Origin: Chloroflexota bacterium | Lineage (GTDB): Bacteria; Chloroflexota; Dehalococcoidia; DSGV01 | DNA: 32,034 nucleotides | Direction of reading: 5' to 3' | Assembly (NCBI GenBank): GCA_021787985.1 | Contig: JAJYLG010000034.1 | Coordinates: forward strand, 1-32,034 | Program-made: the position numbers and the translations under genes | Shown here: piece after piece, positions 16,598 to 25,407 of the stretch | Numbering within the stretch: the first letter of the stretch is position 1 | Layout of the letters: every line of letters starts with the position of its first letter | Notes under the pieces: model-generated | The model's database searches: none | What the model was told of the DNA's origin: nothing | The model's input: only the letters and a program-made list of their open reading frames with translations

Positions 16598-17641
16598 ATG
16601 CGCGGGTGGAAGCGGGTATGGCCCGCGTCGGCGGCGACGATGGTGCTGGTACTGGCCGCCGCGTGCGTCGCTGGAGCATCGCCCGCCGCAACGACCGCAC
16701 CGGCCGGTTCCGTAGCCAGCGTCGAGGGCTCCCCGCGGGCGCCCGTCGCCTCGCCGGCGTCGCCTTCATCAGTCCCGACCCCTGCGCCCACTCAGGCGCC
16801 TCCTACCCCCACGCCCGCGGATCCGGACCCTGCGCTTACCCCTGACATGGTCGCGCTCGGCCAACGCCTCGCCGATGCGGTCCGATCGATGCGCGGCGAG
16901 GTGGCCGTCTCCGTTGTCGACCTGCAGACCGGCGAGGCCGTGGCCGTCAATGGCGACCGGCAGCAGATGGCCGGCTGCTCGGACAAGATCTACATCATGA
17001 TGACGCTGGCAAAGGCGATCGCCGCCGGCGAGATGCGAGAAGCCGACGTCCACGCGGACGTTCTGGAGATGATGGGTCCCAGCGAGACCCCGCCGGCCCG
17101 CCGCATCATCGCTCGCCTCGGGAACGGCGACGTCGCCGCGGGCCTGCGCCGCGTCAACGCGATGACGCGGGCGGTCGGCGCGGCGCGCTCCATCATGACG
17201 CACCCGCCCGGCTACTACGGCGAGGAGTATGGCTACGAGGTCGAGACCGGCATCATCGACAACCTGGTGACGACCAACGACTACAACCGCGCGCTGGCGA
17301 CGTTGTGGAAGACCGACTTCTTCACGCCGTCGGAGCGCGAGTACATCCTGTGGAGCATGACCATCGCCTCCATCCCGCTTGGTCACCACAAGGGCATCCA
17401 GCTCCCCCTCTGGGGCAACCCGGACGCCACCGTCTACCACAAGCCGGGCGGGATGTTCGAGCCGGACAACACCTGGGCCGACACCGGCATCATTGCCTTC
17501 ACGGTGAATGGCCACCGCTACGCCTACGCGATCTCCGTCCTCGCCCAGCACACGTCGGTCATCTGGGAATCACGAGCGTACGCCGCTCGGCTCTCCGCGC
17601 TGGCCTGGGAAACGATGGCCGCACGCTACGAGTATCGCTAG
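16598..17641 (+). CDS. Beta-lactamase-fold lipoprotein with Cys in place of active-site Ser
   Basis: A 347-aa exported protein. The signal peptide MRGWKRVWPASAATMVLVLA ends in a lipobox, LAAAC (Cys23), followed by a Pro/Ala/Thr/Ser-rich linker to about residue 80. The remainder aligns with the class A beta-lactamase / serine hydrolase 2 fold: VAVSVVDLQTGEAVAVNGD, then the helix carrying the nucleophile, GCSDKIYIMM, where the S-x-x-K serine position is Cys127 and the lysine is Lys130. The SDN-like site reads SET (about 162-164) and the KTG-like site reads KPG (about 282). ATG 16598 is supported by GGAGG 7 bases upstream. All three motifs are altered, so ordinary beta-lactam hydrolysis is doubtful; a thiol enzyme or a binding protein are the alternatives. 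Confidence 0.7.
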   Translation: MRGWKRVWPASAATMVLVLAAACVAGASPAATTAPAGSVASVEGSPRAPVASPASPSSVPTPAPTQAPPTPTPADPDPALTPDMVALGQRLADAVRSMRGEVAVSVVDLQTGEAVAVNGDRQQMAGCSDKIYIMMTLAKAIAAGEMREADVHADVLEMMGPSETPPARRIIARLGNGDVAAGLRRVNAMTRAVGAARSIMTHPPGYYGEEYGYEVETGIIDNLVTTNDYNRALATLWKTDFFTPSEREYILWSMTIASIPLGHHKGIQLPLWGNPDATVYHKPGGMFEPDNTWADTGIIAFTVNGHRYAYAISVLAQHTSVIWESRAYAARLSALAWETMAARYEYR

Positions 17642-17690
17642 CGGTCCCCGATCCGTTGTCACTGCCGGCGAGGACCTGCGCGGCTCACGT

Positions 17691-17719
17691 TTGACTTGCA
17701 CAGAGAATGTGCCGATACT
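17691..17719 (+). promoter_or_regulatory. Sigma-70-type promoter with inverted repeat, histidine kinase gene
   Basis: TTGACT (17691-17696), a 17-base spacer and GATACT (17714-17719) make a good housekeeping promoter; the start would lie near 17726, about 45 bases before the kinase ATG. Inside the spacer is the inverted repeat GCACA-GAGAA-TGTGC (17698-17712), placed where a repressor would block the polymerase. The promoter call is fairly sure; the operator role is inferred. Confidence 0.55.
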
Positions 17720-17769
17720 TCCCGAGAAGCGCTGCGTGCGAGGGTGCACGCGGCGAGGAGAGCGTGACC

Positions 17770-20172
17770 ATGGCAGCAACCCCGGGGGTCGATGGCCCGG
17801 CGCTCGCCGGCCTCGTACCCGAGTTGGATGGGCTGCACCAGGGGTGGACCGCGCTTCGCGCGGTGGCCCGCTTCGACGCCTGCACCATCGAGCTGGTCGG
17901 GGCCGACGAGTCCGGATTGGAATCCATCCCCCTCTACCCTGAGTTCCGGCCACAGGACTCGACCCTGATCAGCGCCGAATGCAGCCTCGCGGGCACCGTC
18001 ATCCGGCTGGCACAGCCGGTCACCCGTTCGCTGGACGAGCGCGACTCGACCGATTGGCACGAGGCGGCGCTGGCGCTCGATGGCTACCGCAGCGTCTGCT
18101 GCCTGCCGCTCCGTGCCGGCGAACGAGTTGTTGGCGCGCTCACCCTGCTCAGCCGCGGGCCGGATTCGTTCGACAGCGAGACGCTCCAGCGCCTCTCTGG
18201 CCTGGCCGAGAGCTACGCCCGCTCCATTCGCGGCGTGCAGCGCTACCGCAGCGCCCTCTTCGCGTCGCGCCGGCCGCTCGTGATGCGCGCCCTGGAGAGC
18301 GCCTCGATGGCCGGGTTCATCGCCGCGAGCCGGCTCAACGACTTGCTCCACGAGGCGTTCGACTTCTCCCACGTCGCCCTTGCGCACCGCGAGCACGACA
18401 GCGTCGGCTACCTCTGGCTGCCGGCGACGGAGGAGCGCTTCCCGCTCGCCGGTTCGCTGGCCGAGACGGTCTGGCGCTCCGGTATGCCTCAGCTCGTGTC
18501 TGACCTGTCCGGCGCGTCCCGCTGGGTCGAGGAGGGAGCGCTCCGGCAGCGCGGCGCACGCAGCCTGATGGCGCTGTTCGTATCGCCGGACCGCGCGCTC
18601 GTCTTCACCTCGGCGCGGCCGCTCCAATTCGCCCCGGCCGACGCGGAAGAACGGGCGCCGGTCACGGCCGCGCTGCGCCACGTGCAGGTGGACCTCGCAC
18701 CGCCCCCGGGCGGAGCCCGCTCGCCGGCCCAGGAGCACGACCTCGATGGGCTGCTCGCCGCCCTGCCCGACGCCGTGGTGCTCGTCAGCGCCGCACGCTC
18801 GCTCGTCGCTGCCAACGGCCGTGGCCACGCGCTGCTCGCCGCGACGGGCGGCACCCCGGGTCCGGACAGCTTCATCCGCGGGCCGGTGGCCGAGCTGGTG
18901 GACCGCGCGCTGGTCTCGGGCCAGCCGCAGCGCAGCGAGGTCTTCACGACGCGCGACGACAACCGCGCCTACGTGCAGGTGCACGTCCACCCGGCCGCCA
19001 TCTCGGGCGCGGCGGCCGTGCTGACCCTGCTCGATGTGACCGAGGAGCGGCTCATCCAAGAGCGGCTCCTCCAGTCGGAGAAGATGGCGAGCGTGGGCCA
19101 GCTCGTCTCCGGGGTGGCGCACGAGCTGAACAACCCGCTGACCGGCATCATGGGCTTCGCCCAGCTCCTGCTGCAGCAGGAGCTACCCGCCCAGGTGGAG
19201 CGCCAGGTCTCCACCATCTTCCAGGAGGCCGAGCGCGCCGCGCGTATCGTGCAGAACCTGCTCTCCTTCGCCCGCCGTCGCCGGCCCGACAAGGAACCGG
19301 TGGACCTGAATGAGCTGATCGAGCGCACCCTGGAGCTGCGCAGCTACGAGCTGCGGGTGCACAACATCGAGATCGAGCTTCAGCTCGCACCCCGGGTCCG
19401 CGCGGTGATGGCCGATCCGCACCAGATTCAACAGGTGCTGCTCAACGTCATCGCCAACGCGGAGCAGGCGATGAAGCCGCAGCGCGGCGGCCTGCTCACC
19501 ATCCGCACCGCCGACCGCCGTGGCTGGGTGGAGTGCAGCATCGCCGACACCGGACCCGGCATCCCGGCCGAGCACTTGCTGCGCGTGTTCGACCCGTTCT
19601 TCACCACCAAGGAACCGGGAGAGGGGACAGGCCTCGGCCTGACGATCTGCTACGGTATCGTCGCCGAGGAGCACGGCGGGCGCATCCGCGCGGAGAACCT
19701 GCCCGCCGGCGGCGTCGGCATCACCATCGAACTGCCCGCGTTCGACGGCGCGGCGCTCGGCGGGGGTGAGGCGATCGACTCGGCGGAGGAGCAGCGCACG
19801 CCCGCGCGGCGCATCCTGGTAGTCGATGACGAGCAGACGATCCGCGATCTGCTCACGGGTATCCTGCAGCTCGACGGGCACGCGGTGACGTGCGCCGAGA
19901 CCGGCGACGCTGCCTGGGAGTTGCTGCGGGAGGGTGGTTACGACCTGGTGATCACGGATGTGAAGATGCCGGGGATCAGCGGGCTCGAGTTGTACCACCG
20001 CATAGAGGCGGAGCGGCCGGAGCTGGCGGAGCGATTCGTCTTCACCACCGGCGACACGGTCAGCCCACAGACGCGCAACGAGCTCGATGCGAGCGGCAGG
20101 GCCGTGCTGGCGAAGCCGTTCAGCCTGCGCGACGTGCGCCACCTGGTGTTGTCGCTGGTCGAGCCGTCGTAG
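17770..20172 (+). CDS. Hybrid sensor histidine kinase (GAF-GAF-PAS-HisKA-HATPase-REC)
   Basis: An 800-aa cytosolic hybrid kinase with no membrane segments. The N-terminal half shows two GAF-like domains (about 25-160 and 180-310) and a PAS-like region (about 325-435). HisKA follows with the phospho-accepting His451 in [10 protein letters not shown]. The ATPase domain has an N box ([13 protein letters not shown]), G1 (IADTGPGIP), F box (FDPFFTTK) and G2 ([10 protein letters not shown]). A C-terminal receiver ends the protein, with DDE near its start, phospho-acceptor Asp730 in VITDVKMPG and the lysine in LAKPF. ATG 17770 follows GAGGAGA. No separate response regulator is next to it, so signal passes through its own receiver to a distant partner. 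The ligand sensed by the GAF domains is unknown. Confidence 0.93.
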   Translation: MAATPGVDGPALAGLVPELDGLHQGWTALRAVARFDACTIELVGADESGLESIPLYPEFRPQDSTLISAECSLAGTVIRLAQPVTRSLDERDSTDWHEAALALDGYRSVCCLPLRAGERVVGALTLLSRGPDSFDSETLQRLSGLAESYARSIRGVQRYRSALFASRRPLVMRALESASMAGFIAASRLNDLLHEAFDFSHVALAHREHDSVGYLWLPATEERFPLAGSLAETVWRSGMPQLVSDLSGASRWVEEGALRQRGARSLMALFVSPDRALVFTSARPLQFAPADAEERAPVTAALRHVQVDLAPPPGGARSPAQEHDLDGLLAALPDAVVLVSAARSLVAANGRGHALLAATGGTPGPDSFIRGPVAELVDRALVSGQPQRSEVFTTRDDNRAYVQVHVHPAAISGAAAVLTLLDVTEERLIQERLLQSEKMASVGQLVSGVAHELNNPLTGIMGFAQLLLQQELPAQVERQVSTIFQEAERAARIVQNLLSFARRRRPDKEPVDLNELIERTLELRSYELRVHNIEIELQLAPRVRAVMADPHQIQQVLLNVIANAEQAMKPQRGGLLTIRTADRRGWVECSIADTGPGIPAEHLLRVFDPFFTTKEPGEGTGLGLTICYGIVAEEHGGRIRAENLPAGGVGITIELPAFDGAALGGGEAIDSAEEQRTPARRILVVDDEQTIRDLLTGILQLDGHAVTCAETGDAAWELLREGGYDLVITDVKMPGISGLELYHRIEAERPELAERFVFTTGDTVSPQTRNELDASGRAVLAKPFSLRDVRHLVLSLVEPS

Positions 20173-20176
20173 CCAG

Positions 20177-20207
20177 GCTCGCCTTCCCGCGCGACAGCGG
20201 GGCGAGC
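20177..20207. terminator. Hairpin between convergent histidine kinase and zinc-ribbon genes
   Basis: GCTCGCC (20177-20183) and GGCGAGC (20201-20207) form a 7-bp stem around a 17-base loop, starting five bases after the kinase stop. It lies between two convergent genes and could slow polymerase from either side. There is no run of T on either strand, so it is at best a weak or factor-assisted terminator. Confidence 0.35.
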
Positions 20208-20258
20208 ATCCGCGCCTCCCACATGCAGCGGAGATGCGGCGGACTGGCCGCCGGGCGG

Positions 20259-20384
20259 CTACGGGTCGGAGCAGTCGCGCACCATCCCGCAGCGGCGACA
20301 GATCAGCTTACAGTGCAGCTCCAGCATCGGCGCGCCGCAGCGGTCGCAGCGTAGCGGCTGCCCAGCGTCGCTGTCTCGCTCCAC
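20259..20384 (-). CDS. 41-aa zinc-ribbon protein
   Basis: A very short gene, GTG 20384 to TAG 20259, with an excellent ribosome site (AAGGAG, 6 bases before the start). The protein has CDRC (13-16), then CKLICRRC (25-32) and a final CSD (Cys38). The two C-x2-C knuckles fit a small zinc ribbon of the C-x2-C-G...C-K-L-x-C-x2-C-G kind that recurs as a conserved small hypothetical protein in several phyla. It begins three bases after the stop of the preceding small frame and is the last gene before the convergent kinase, so it is probably in the transcript of the mutasome operon. Function is unknown; DNA, RNA or protein binding are possible. Confidence 0.7.
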   Translation of the reverse strand: MERDSDAGQPLRCDRCGAPMLELHCKLICRRCGMVRDCSDP

Positions 20385-20387
20385 AAC

Positions 20388-20639
20388 TCACTCCTTGCCT
20401 TCTCGCTCCGCCGCCTGCCGGGCGCGTTCCTCCTCCAAGAAGCGGGCGATCTGGCGATCGAGCTCGGCCGCGTCGCTCCGTCGGCGATGCTCGACGCGCA
20501 CCCGGTCGGCGAGGCAGCGCTCACCGGCCAGGTCGGAGTCCTGGCGGTGGTCGGCCCACGCACGGAGCTGGCGGGAGCAGGACTCGATCTCCCCTCGCCA
20601 GCGAGGGGCAGGCGATGTTGGCGCCCCCGGGGGTGAACG
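20388..20639 (-). CDS. Small charged coiled-coil frame after dnaE2, start unresolved
   Basis: A frame open from the dnaE2 stop to TGA 20388, in the same phase as dnaE2. Its last 60 codons look truly coding (GC-rich third positions; QLRAWADHRQDSDLAGERCL, then AELDRQIARFLEEERARQ and AAEREGKE) and predict charged helices or a short coiled coil. No ATG exists in frame; the first in-frame GTG is at 20501 and would give only 37 residues without a clear ribosome site. The better ribosome-like sequence (AGGGGAG, about 20590) has no normal start codon at the right distance. Either a rare start codon is used, or this was once the tail of dnaE2 or a separate gene that lost its start. The coordinates give the whole open stretch. 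Confidence 0.4.
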   Translation of the reverse strand, partial: RSPPGAPTSPAPRWRGEIESCSRQLRAWADHRQDSDLAGERCLADRVRVEHRRRSDAAELDRQIARFLEEERARQAAEREGKE

Positions 20640-23600
20640 CTATCCCCAACTCTTGCCCTCCGGCGTGAGCAGGGCCGCGTCCGGCGTCAGCGGACGCAAC
20701 GCGCGGGCGTGCACCATCGGTACCTGACCGGCGTGACCCTCGAGCAGTCCACGCACGCGCAGGAACGGGCTGGTACGCACCGCGACTCGTTCCCGCTCGT
20801 ACAGCTTGGACGGGACCAGCACGTTCACCATGCCAAACTCGTCTTCCAGCAGCAGGAAGACGATCCCCTTCGCCGTGCTCGGCCGCTGCCGGCAGACCAC
20901 CAGCCCCGCGACGTCCACCACCTGCCCCGGCTCCAACGCCTGCAGGTGCCGCGACGAGCGCACCCCCTCGCCCAGCCTCAGGCGCAGGAACTTCATCGGG
21001 TGCGAGTCCGGCGAGAGCCCCAGCACCTCGTAGTCCGCCGCCATCCGCTCGTACGGCGTGAAGTCCTCCAGCGGCACCTCATCCTGCTCGGTCGGCAGCG
21101 CCAGGCGGAGCTGGTGTGCGGGCGACGGCCCACTGAGCCGGGCCCGCACCAGCCCCGGGCCTTGCAGCCCGAGTTGCCAGAGCAGCTCACGCCGATTCAG
21201 CCCGAACTCGTCGAACGCGCCCACCCGCACCAGGCTCTCCACCGCCTCGCGCCGCAGCCCCGTGCGGTGCGCCAAGTCCGAGAGCGAGCGGTACGGCCCG
21301 ACTCGCGCTCGCTCGGCCGTGATGGCGGCCGTGCCAGCCCGTCCGACGCCCTGCGCGTAGCCGAGGCCAATGCGCACGGCGTCGCCCTCGACCGTGCACT
21401 TCGCCGCGCTGCGGTTGATGTCCGGGCGCAGCACCTCCACACCGTGGCGCCGCGCGTCGTTGGTGAAGACGTGCGGTGGATAGAAGCCCATCGGCCAGTT
21501 GTTGTAGAGCGCACAGTAGAACTCGACGGGGTAGTACTCCTTCAGCCAGGCCGACTGGTACGCGAGCAGGGCGAAGGCGACGGCGTGGCTCTTGGGAAAG
21601 CCGAACTCGGCGAAGCCGAGCAGGCTCTGGAAGACCGCCTCGGCCGTCTCCCGCAGGACGCCCCGCGCCACCGCCCCGCTGATGAAGCGCTCCTCGTAAG
21701 CGGCCATCGCCTGCCGCGAGCGCTTGCGGCTCATCGAGCGGCGGAAACCCTCGGCCTCGCCGGCGCTGAAGCCGCCCATCGCCATCGCCACCTGGATCAC
21801 CTGCTCCTGGAAGAGCACCACACCCAGCGTCTCCTCCAGCGCCTCGCGCACGCACTCGTGCGGCACCTCCGGCACGTAGGCGGGATCCTGCCGCTGGGCC
21901 TCGCGCCGGCGCACGTACGGATTGACCGCGCCGCCCACGATCGGGCCGGGCCGCACGATCGCCACCTCGGTCGCCAGATCGTCGAGCGATCGCGGCCGTG
22001 TGCGCGGCAGCATCTGCGCCTGGGCACGCGACTCGATCTGGAACACGCCCACCGTGTCGCCGCTGCAGATGCGGTCGTAGACCCGCTCGTCGCCGAAGTC
22101 GATGCGCGAGAGGTCCACCAGCACGCCGCGGTGCTCGGCCACCAGGTCCAGGCACTCCTCAACGTGGGAAAGCATCCCCAGCGCGAGGAAGTCGATCTTC
22201 ACCATGCGCGCGTCGTCGACCGAGTCCTTGTCCCAGTGGCAGACGTAGCGGCCCGGCCAGGCGGCCGGCTGCACGGGCACGCATTCCACCAGCGGGTCGG
22301 AGGCGATCACCACACCGCCGACGTGCTGGGAGAGGTGACGGGGGAAGTCGGCCAGCTCGCCGGCCAGCTCCACCAGCTCGCGCCAGCCGGGCGCATCGGC
22401 CAATCCGCCACCGGCGGAGAAACCGGGCGCGCGCAGCATCTCCTCGCGCACGTCGCGGGCCGAGCCGTAGCTCTCGGCGAACTTCGCCAGTCGGTCGACC
22501 TCGCGCGGCGGCAGGCCCAGCGCCTTGCCCAGGTCGCGGATGGCGCTGCGGATGCGGTACGTCGGGAAGGTGGCCACCAGCGCGGCGTGGTCCGCTCCCC
22601 AGCGCTCGTAGACTCGCTCGAAGAGCCGCTCGCGGATATCGCGCGGGAAGTCCAGGTCGATATCCGGCAGGCTCTGCATCTCCTCGTTGAGGAAACGCCC
22701 GAGAAAGAGCCGGTTACGCACCGGGTCGATGTGCGACAGCCCGATCAGGTAGCAGACGATGCTGCCCACGCTCGAGCCCCGTCCGCGGCCGGGCGGCAGG
22801 CTGGTACGGCCACGCGGAGCACTCCCGCGCACCTCGGCCGCCACCTCGCGCGCCAGCTCCAGCACCTCGTGATAGACGAGGAAGAAGCCCGCCAGCTCGT
22901 GACGCGCGATGAGCCCCAGCTCCTCCGCCAGCCGCGCCTCAGCCGCGGGCCGCTCGTGCGAGGCGTACTTCTCCCGCAGCGCCCGGCGACACAGCTCTGC
23001 CAGCCACGAGTCGGGCGTGTGCCCCTCCGGCACGGGAGGCGTCGGCAGCCGATAGTCCAGCTCCTCCGCCAGGTCGAAGGCGCAGCGATCGGCGATGCGG
23101 CGCGCGTTCGCCACCGCCGTCGCGAATGCGGCAAAGCGCGCCGCCTGCTCCTCCGGCGCGCGCAAGAAGAACTCGCTATTCGGCCGCCGCAGCCGGTGAC
23201 TCGCGTCGAGCGTGGTGCAATGCTTGATCGCCACCAGCGCGTCCTGGAGCCGGTGACGCGCGCGGTCGTGGTAGTGCACGTCGCCGGTCGCGACGACGCC
23301 GACGCCGCAGCGGGCGGCGAGGGCGGCGAGCGCGCGGTCCCGCGGCCCGTCGCCATGGACCAGGTTGTCCTGCAGCTCCACGAAAACGCTCTCCGGCCCG
23401 AACCACCCGATGAGCCGGCGCAGTATGGCCTCGGCCGTCCCGGCGTGGCCTGTCGTGGCGAGCCTCGCCAGCTCGCCGCCGCGGCAGCCGGCCAGGCAGA
23501 TCAACCCGTCCGCGTGACCGGCCAGCCGCGCGAGCGGAAGGCATGGGTCGCGCCGCCGCCGCTCGCGGTCGGCCTGTGCGGGCAGGTCGTGGCCGCTGGC

Positions 23601-23939
23601 CAGGCTCACCAGCCGGCAGAGGTTGCCGTAGCCCCGTCGCGACTCTGCCAGCAGCACCAGGTGGTCGCGCGAGCCCTGGTCCGGATCCTCGGCCACCGTC
23701 AGCTCCACGCCCGTGATCGGGCGGATGCCGCGCGCCTTACACGCCTGGGCGAAGGCCATCGCGCCGTACAGGTTGTCGTGGTCGCTGATGGCCAGCGCGT
23801 CGTAGCCCAGCTCGATCGCGCGGTCGATCAGCTCTTCGGGATGCGAGGCGCCCTCCAGCAGCGAGTAGTTCGTGTGCAGATGGAGCTCCACGTACGGAGC
23901 CTCATCGCCTCCGCCTTGCTTCAGTACCGCTGCATCCAC
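20640..23939 (-). CDS. dnaE2: Error-prone DNA polymerase III alpha subunit
   Basis: A 1,099-aa C-family polymerase. It opens with the PHP domain (YVELHLHTNYSLLEGASHP, DALAISDHDNLYGA), then the palm with the catalytic aspartates in PDIDLDFPRD (Asp428, Asp430) and KIDFLALGML (Asp583), the finger region (GFPKSHAVAFALLAYQSAWL), a helix-hairpin-helix and an OB domain (VDVAGLVVCRQRPSTAKGIV). Length and the lack of a beta-binding tail fit DnaE2 rather than replicative DnaE1. With ImuB it makes the damage-induced mutagenic polymerase. Possible starts are GTG 23939 (GGAGG 7 bases upstream, chosen), CTG 23924 (overlapping the upstream stop as CTGA) and GTG 23891. The conserved tyrosine before VELHLH argues against the last one. 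Confidence 0.93.
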   Translation of the reverse strand: MDAAVLKQGGGDEAPYVELHLHTNYSLLEGASHPEELIDRAIELGYDALAISDHDNLYGAMAFAQACKARGIRPITGVELTVAEDPDQGSRDHLVLLAESRRGYGNLCRLVSLASGHDLPAQADRERRRRDPCLPLARLAGHADGLICLAGCRGGELARLATTGHAGTAEAILRRLIGWFGPESVFVELQDNLVHGDGPRDRALAALAARCGVGVVATGDVHYHDRARHRLQDALVAIKHCTTLDASHRLRRPNSEFFLRAPEEQAARFAAFATAVANARRIADRCAFDLAEELDYRLPTPPVPEGHTPDSWLAELCRRALREKYASHERPAAEARLAEELGLIARHELAGFFLVYHEVLELAREVAAEVRGSAPRGRTSLPPGRGRGSSVGSIVCYLIGLSHIDPVRNRLFLGRFLNEEMQSLPDIDLDFPRDIRERLFERVYERWGADHAALVATFPTYRIRSAIRDLGKALGLPPREVDRLAKFAESYGSARDVREEMLRAPGFSAGGGLADAPGWRELVELAGELADFPRHLSQHVGGVVIASDPLVECVPVQPAAWPGRYVCHWDKDSVDDARMVKIDFLALGMLSHVEECLDLVAEHRGVLVDLSRIDFGDERVYDRICSGDTVGVFQIESRAQAQMLPRTRPRSLDDLATEVAIVRPGPIVGGAVNPYVRRREAQRQDPAYVPEVPHECVREALEETLGVVLFQEQVIQVAMAMGGFSAGEAEGFRRSMSRKRSRQAMAAYEERFISGAVARGVLRETAEAVFQSLLGFAEFGFPKSHAVAFALLAYQSAWLKEYYPVEFYCALYNNWPMGFYPPHVFTNDARRHGVEVLRPDINRSAAKCTVEGDAVRIGLGYAQGVGRAGTAAITAERARVGPYRSLSDLAHRTGLRREAVESLVRVGAFDEFGLNRRELLWQLGLQGPGLVRARLSGPSPAHQLRLALPTEQDEVPLEDFTPYERMAADYEVLGLSPDSHPMKFLRLRLGEGVRSSRHLQALEPGQVVDVAGLVVCRQRPSTAKGIVFLLLEDEFGMVNVLVPSKLYERERVAVRTSPFLRVRGLLEGHAGQVPMVHARALRPLTPDAALLTPEGKSWG

Positions 23940-24178
23940 CAGCCGCCCTCCACCAAGTCGCGGTACACCGTCACGGCCCGGCCGTCCTCCAGCACGAGGC
24001 GAAAGTACTGCCGGGAGAGCGGCCCGCCCGCGGTCGACCGCCACCACTCGTCGTCGACGCGCCAGGTCTCGTCCACCGAAGCCACCGTGTGCCGCCGCCC
24101 GCGGAGCACCACCGCGCGCGGGGCTCCGCCGGCGCCTGTCTCGACCTCCGTCCGTCGGAGACGGACCGGCTCGTTCAG
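23921..24178 (-). CDS. DUF6504-like small protein of the mutasome cassette
   Basis: An 85-aa protein between imuB and dnaE2. It is strand-rich with a conserved tryptophan core: LRGRRHTVASVDETWRVDDE, WWRSTAGGPLSRQYFRLVLE and the end TVYRDLVEGGWWMQRY. This resembles DUF6504, a small family often found beside Y-family or DnaE2 genes in high-GC bacteria. No ATG or GTG precedes the conserved part. The frame begins naturally at CTG 24178, whose CTG and the imuB stop form CTGA, the same layout as ATGA coupling, so a CTG start is proposed. It probably assists the ImuB-DnaE2 complex in a role like ImuA', but this is inferred from position. Confidence 0.68.
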   Translation of the reverse strand: MNEPVRLRRTEVETGAGGAPRAVVLRGRRHTVASVDETWRVDDEWWRSTAGGPLSRQYFRLVLEDGRAVTVYRDLVEGGWWMQRY

Positions 24179-25359
24179 AGGTCGAAGTCGATGAGCGCCA
24201 GCCGCCGTTCGGGGATCCGGCTCCATGGCTCCACCTCCACCACCCGGCCCACCGGGCAGTGCCCGTAGCGCGCCTTGAGCTGACGCAGACTCTCCTCGAG
24301 CTGCTCCTGGAGGCGGCCGTGCGCCGAGAGCAGCGCGGCCTGCCGCCCGCGCTCCGCCGTGAGCCCGGACAGCTCCAACTCCAGCTCGCTCACCATCCCG
24401 GGAAGCTGCGCCTCGGCTAGGGCCGTCTTCACCACCAGCCACAGCCGCGCGCGCTCGCAGAGCGCCTCACGAAAGGTCAGCGTCCGCTCCCAGCGACCGC
24501 CGCGCTCCGTCGCGACGCGCAGCGTCACCTGGCGGACGGCCCGTCCGCGCACGGCCGGCTGACGCAGCGCACGGCTCAGCGCCTGTTCGGCGGCCACAAG
24601 CACCGCCTCGCGGCTGGCCAGCGGTGGCGCGAACGCGAGACGTTCCACGACCCGCTCGTGCCATGGTCGCGGGCGCAACGGTTCACGGTCCTCCCCGCGC
24701 GCCAGATCCCATGCCCGCCCGCCCTCGGCGCCCAACTGCGCCGCCACCGCCGACCGTGGCAGCGCCGCCAACCGGCCAAGTGTCTCGATTCCGAGCAGGC
24801 GAAGCCGGCGCAGTGTCTCGGCGGGAAGCTGCAGCAGCTCCACCGGCTGGCGCACCAGGAACGGCGCCACCGCCTCCTCGTTGAGCACGCAGGTCTCCGC
24901 CGGCATGGCGTGATGCGCCGCGACGAGCGCGGCGAACTTGCTCGGCGCGATCCCCAGCCGCGGGCCGAGCTCACGCGGCGCGGCGCCGAGCAGCGCGGCC
25001 GCCAGGGCCTCGGGCGAACCGTAACAGCCCCCAAGACCGCGCAGGTCGGCGTAGGCCGTGCCCTGCGGCCCCGGCTCCACCGCGGGAGCCACACGCTCCA
25101 GCGCGTCGAGGATCGCCTCGACCACCGCCTGGTAGCGCGCCGGGCGCGCCTCGATCACGGCCAGCAGCGGGCAGCGAACGAGCGCCTCACGCAACCGCTG
25201 ACCAGCGACCACCCCACTGCGCTCGGCCGCGGGCGAAGCGGCCCACACCAGCGGGCCGTCCGGCCGCGTCACCACGGCGGGTCGCTCACGCAGGTCGGGC
25301 CGCTCGACCAGCTCGCAGGCGAGCGGGAAACGGGGAACCAGGAGGCACGCCACCGCCAT
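24175..25359 (-). CDS. imuB: ImuB-like Y-family DNA polymerase homologue
   Basis: A 394-aa protein of the Y family, ImuB subgroup. It starts MAVACLLVPRFPLACELVER, where active Y polymerases have an Asp and F-[AS]-x-V-E, and reads TAYADLRGLGG where they have S-x-D-E; the catalytic acids are therefore missing, as in known ImuB. The thumb and helix-hairpin-helix (LRRLRLLGIETLGRLAALPR, SAVAAQLGAEG) and a little-finger region follow. ImuB is an inactive scaffold that links DnaE2 to the beta clamp during translesion synthesis. ATG 25359 is chosen because GAGG stands a few bases before it and the conserved strand begins at once; an upstream in-frame start at 25461 would run through the promoter and LexA-type box. 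It is first in the operon with the DUF6504-like gene and dnaE2. Confidence 0.86.
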   Translation of the reverse strand: MAVACLLVPRFPLACELVERPDLRERPAVVTRPDGPLVWAASPAAERSGVVAGQRLREALVRCPLLAVIEARPARYQAVVEAILDALERVAPAVEPGPQGTAYADLRGLGGCYGSPEALAAALLGAAPRELGPRLGIAPSKFAALVAAHHAMPAETCVLNEEAVAPFLVRQPVELLQLPAETLRRLRLLGIETLGRLAALPRSAVAAQLGAEGGRAWDLARGEDREPLRPRPWHERVVERLAFAPPLASREAVLVAAEQALSRALRQPAVRGRAVRQVTLRVATERGGRWERTLTFREALCERARLWLVVKTALAEAQLPGMVSELELELSGLTAERGRQAALLSAHGRLQEQLEESLRQLKARYGHCPVGRVVEVEPWSRIPERRLALIDFDL

Positions 25360-25407
25360 CGTGCCCTCGCTCCTATTCTTGTGAACGCCCCGGAGGGGGC
25401 AACGCCC

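Noticed and set aside
20395-20727. Overlapping plus-strand frames near the end of dnaE2 and a minus frame at 20303-20563
   Set aside because: Their translations are Arg/Ser/Pro-rich shadows. The minus-strand frames with the CDRC/CRRC ribbon and the Glu/Arg helices fit coding sequence much better.
20709-24194. A 1,161-codon open frame on the plus strand
   Set aside because: It is the antisense shadow of dnaE2. The minus strand has all catalytic motifs, and the plus-strand translation is His/Arg/Gln/Leu-rich without any domain.
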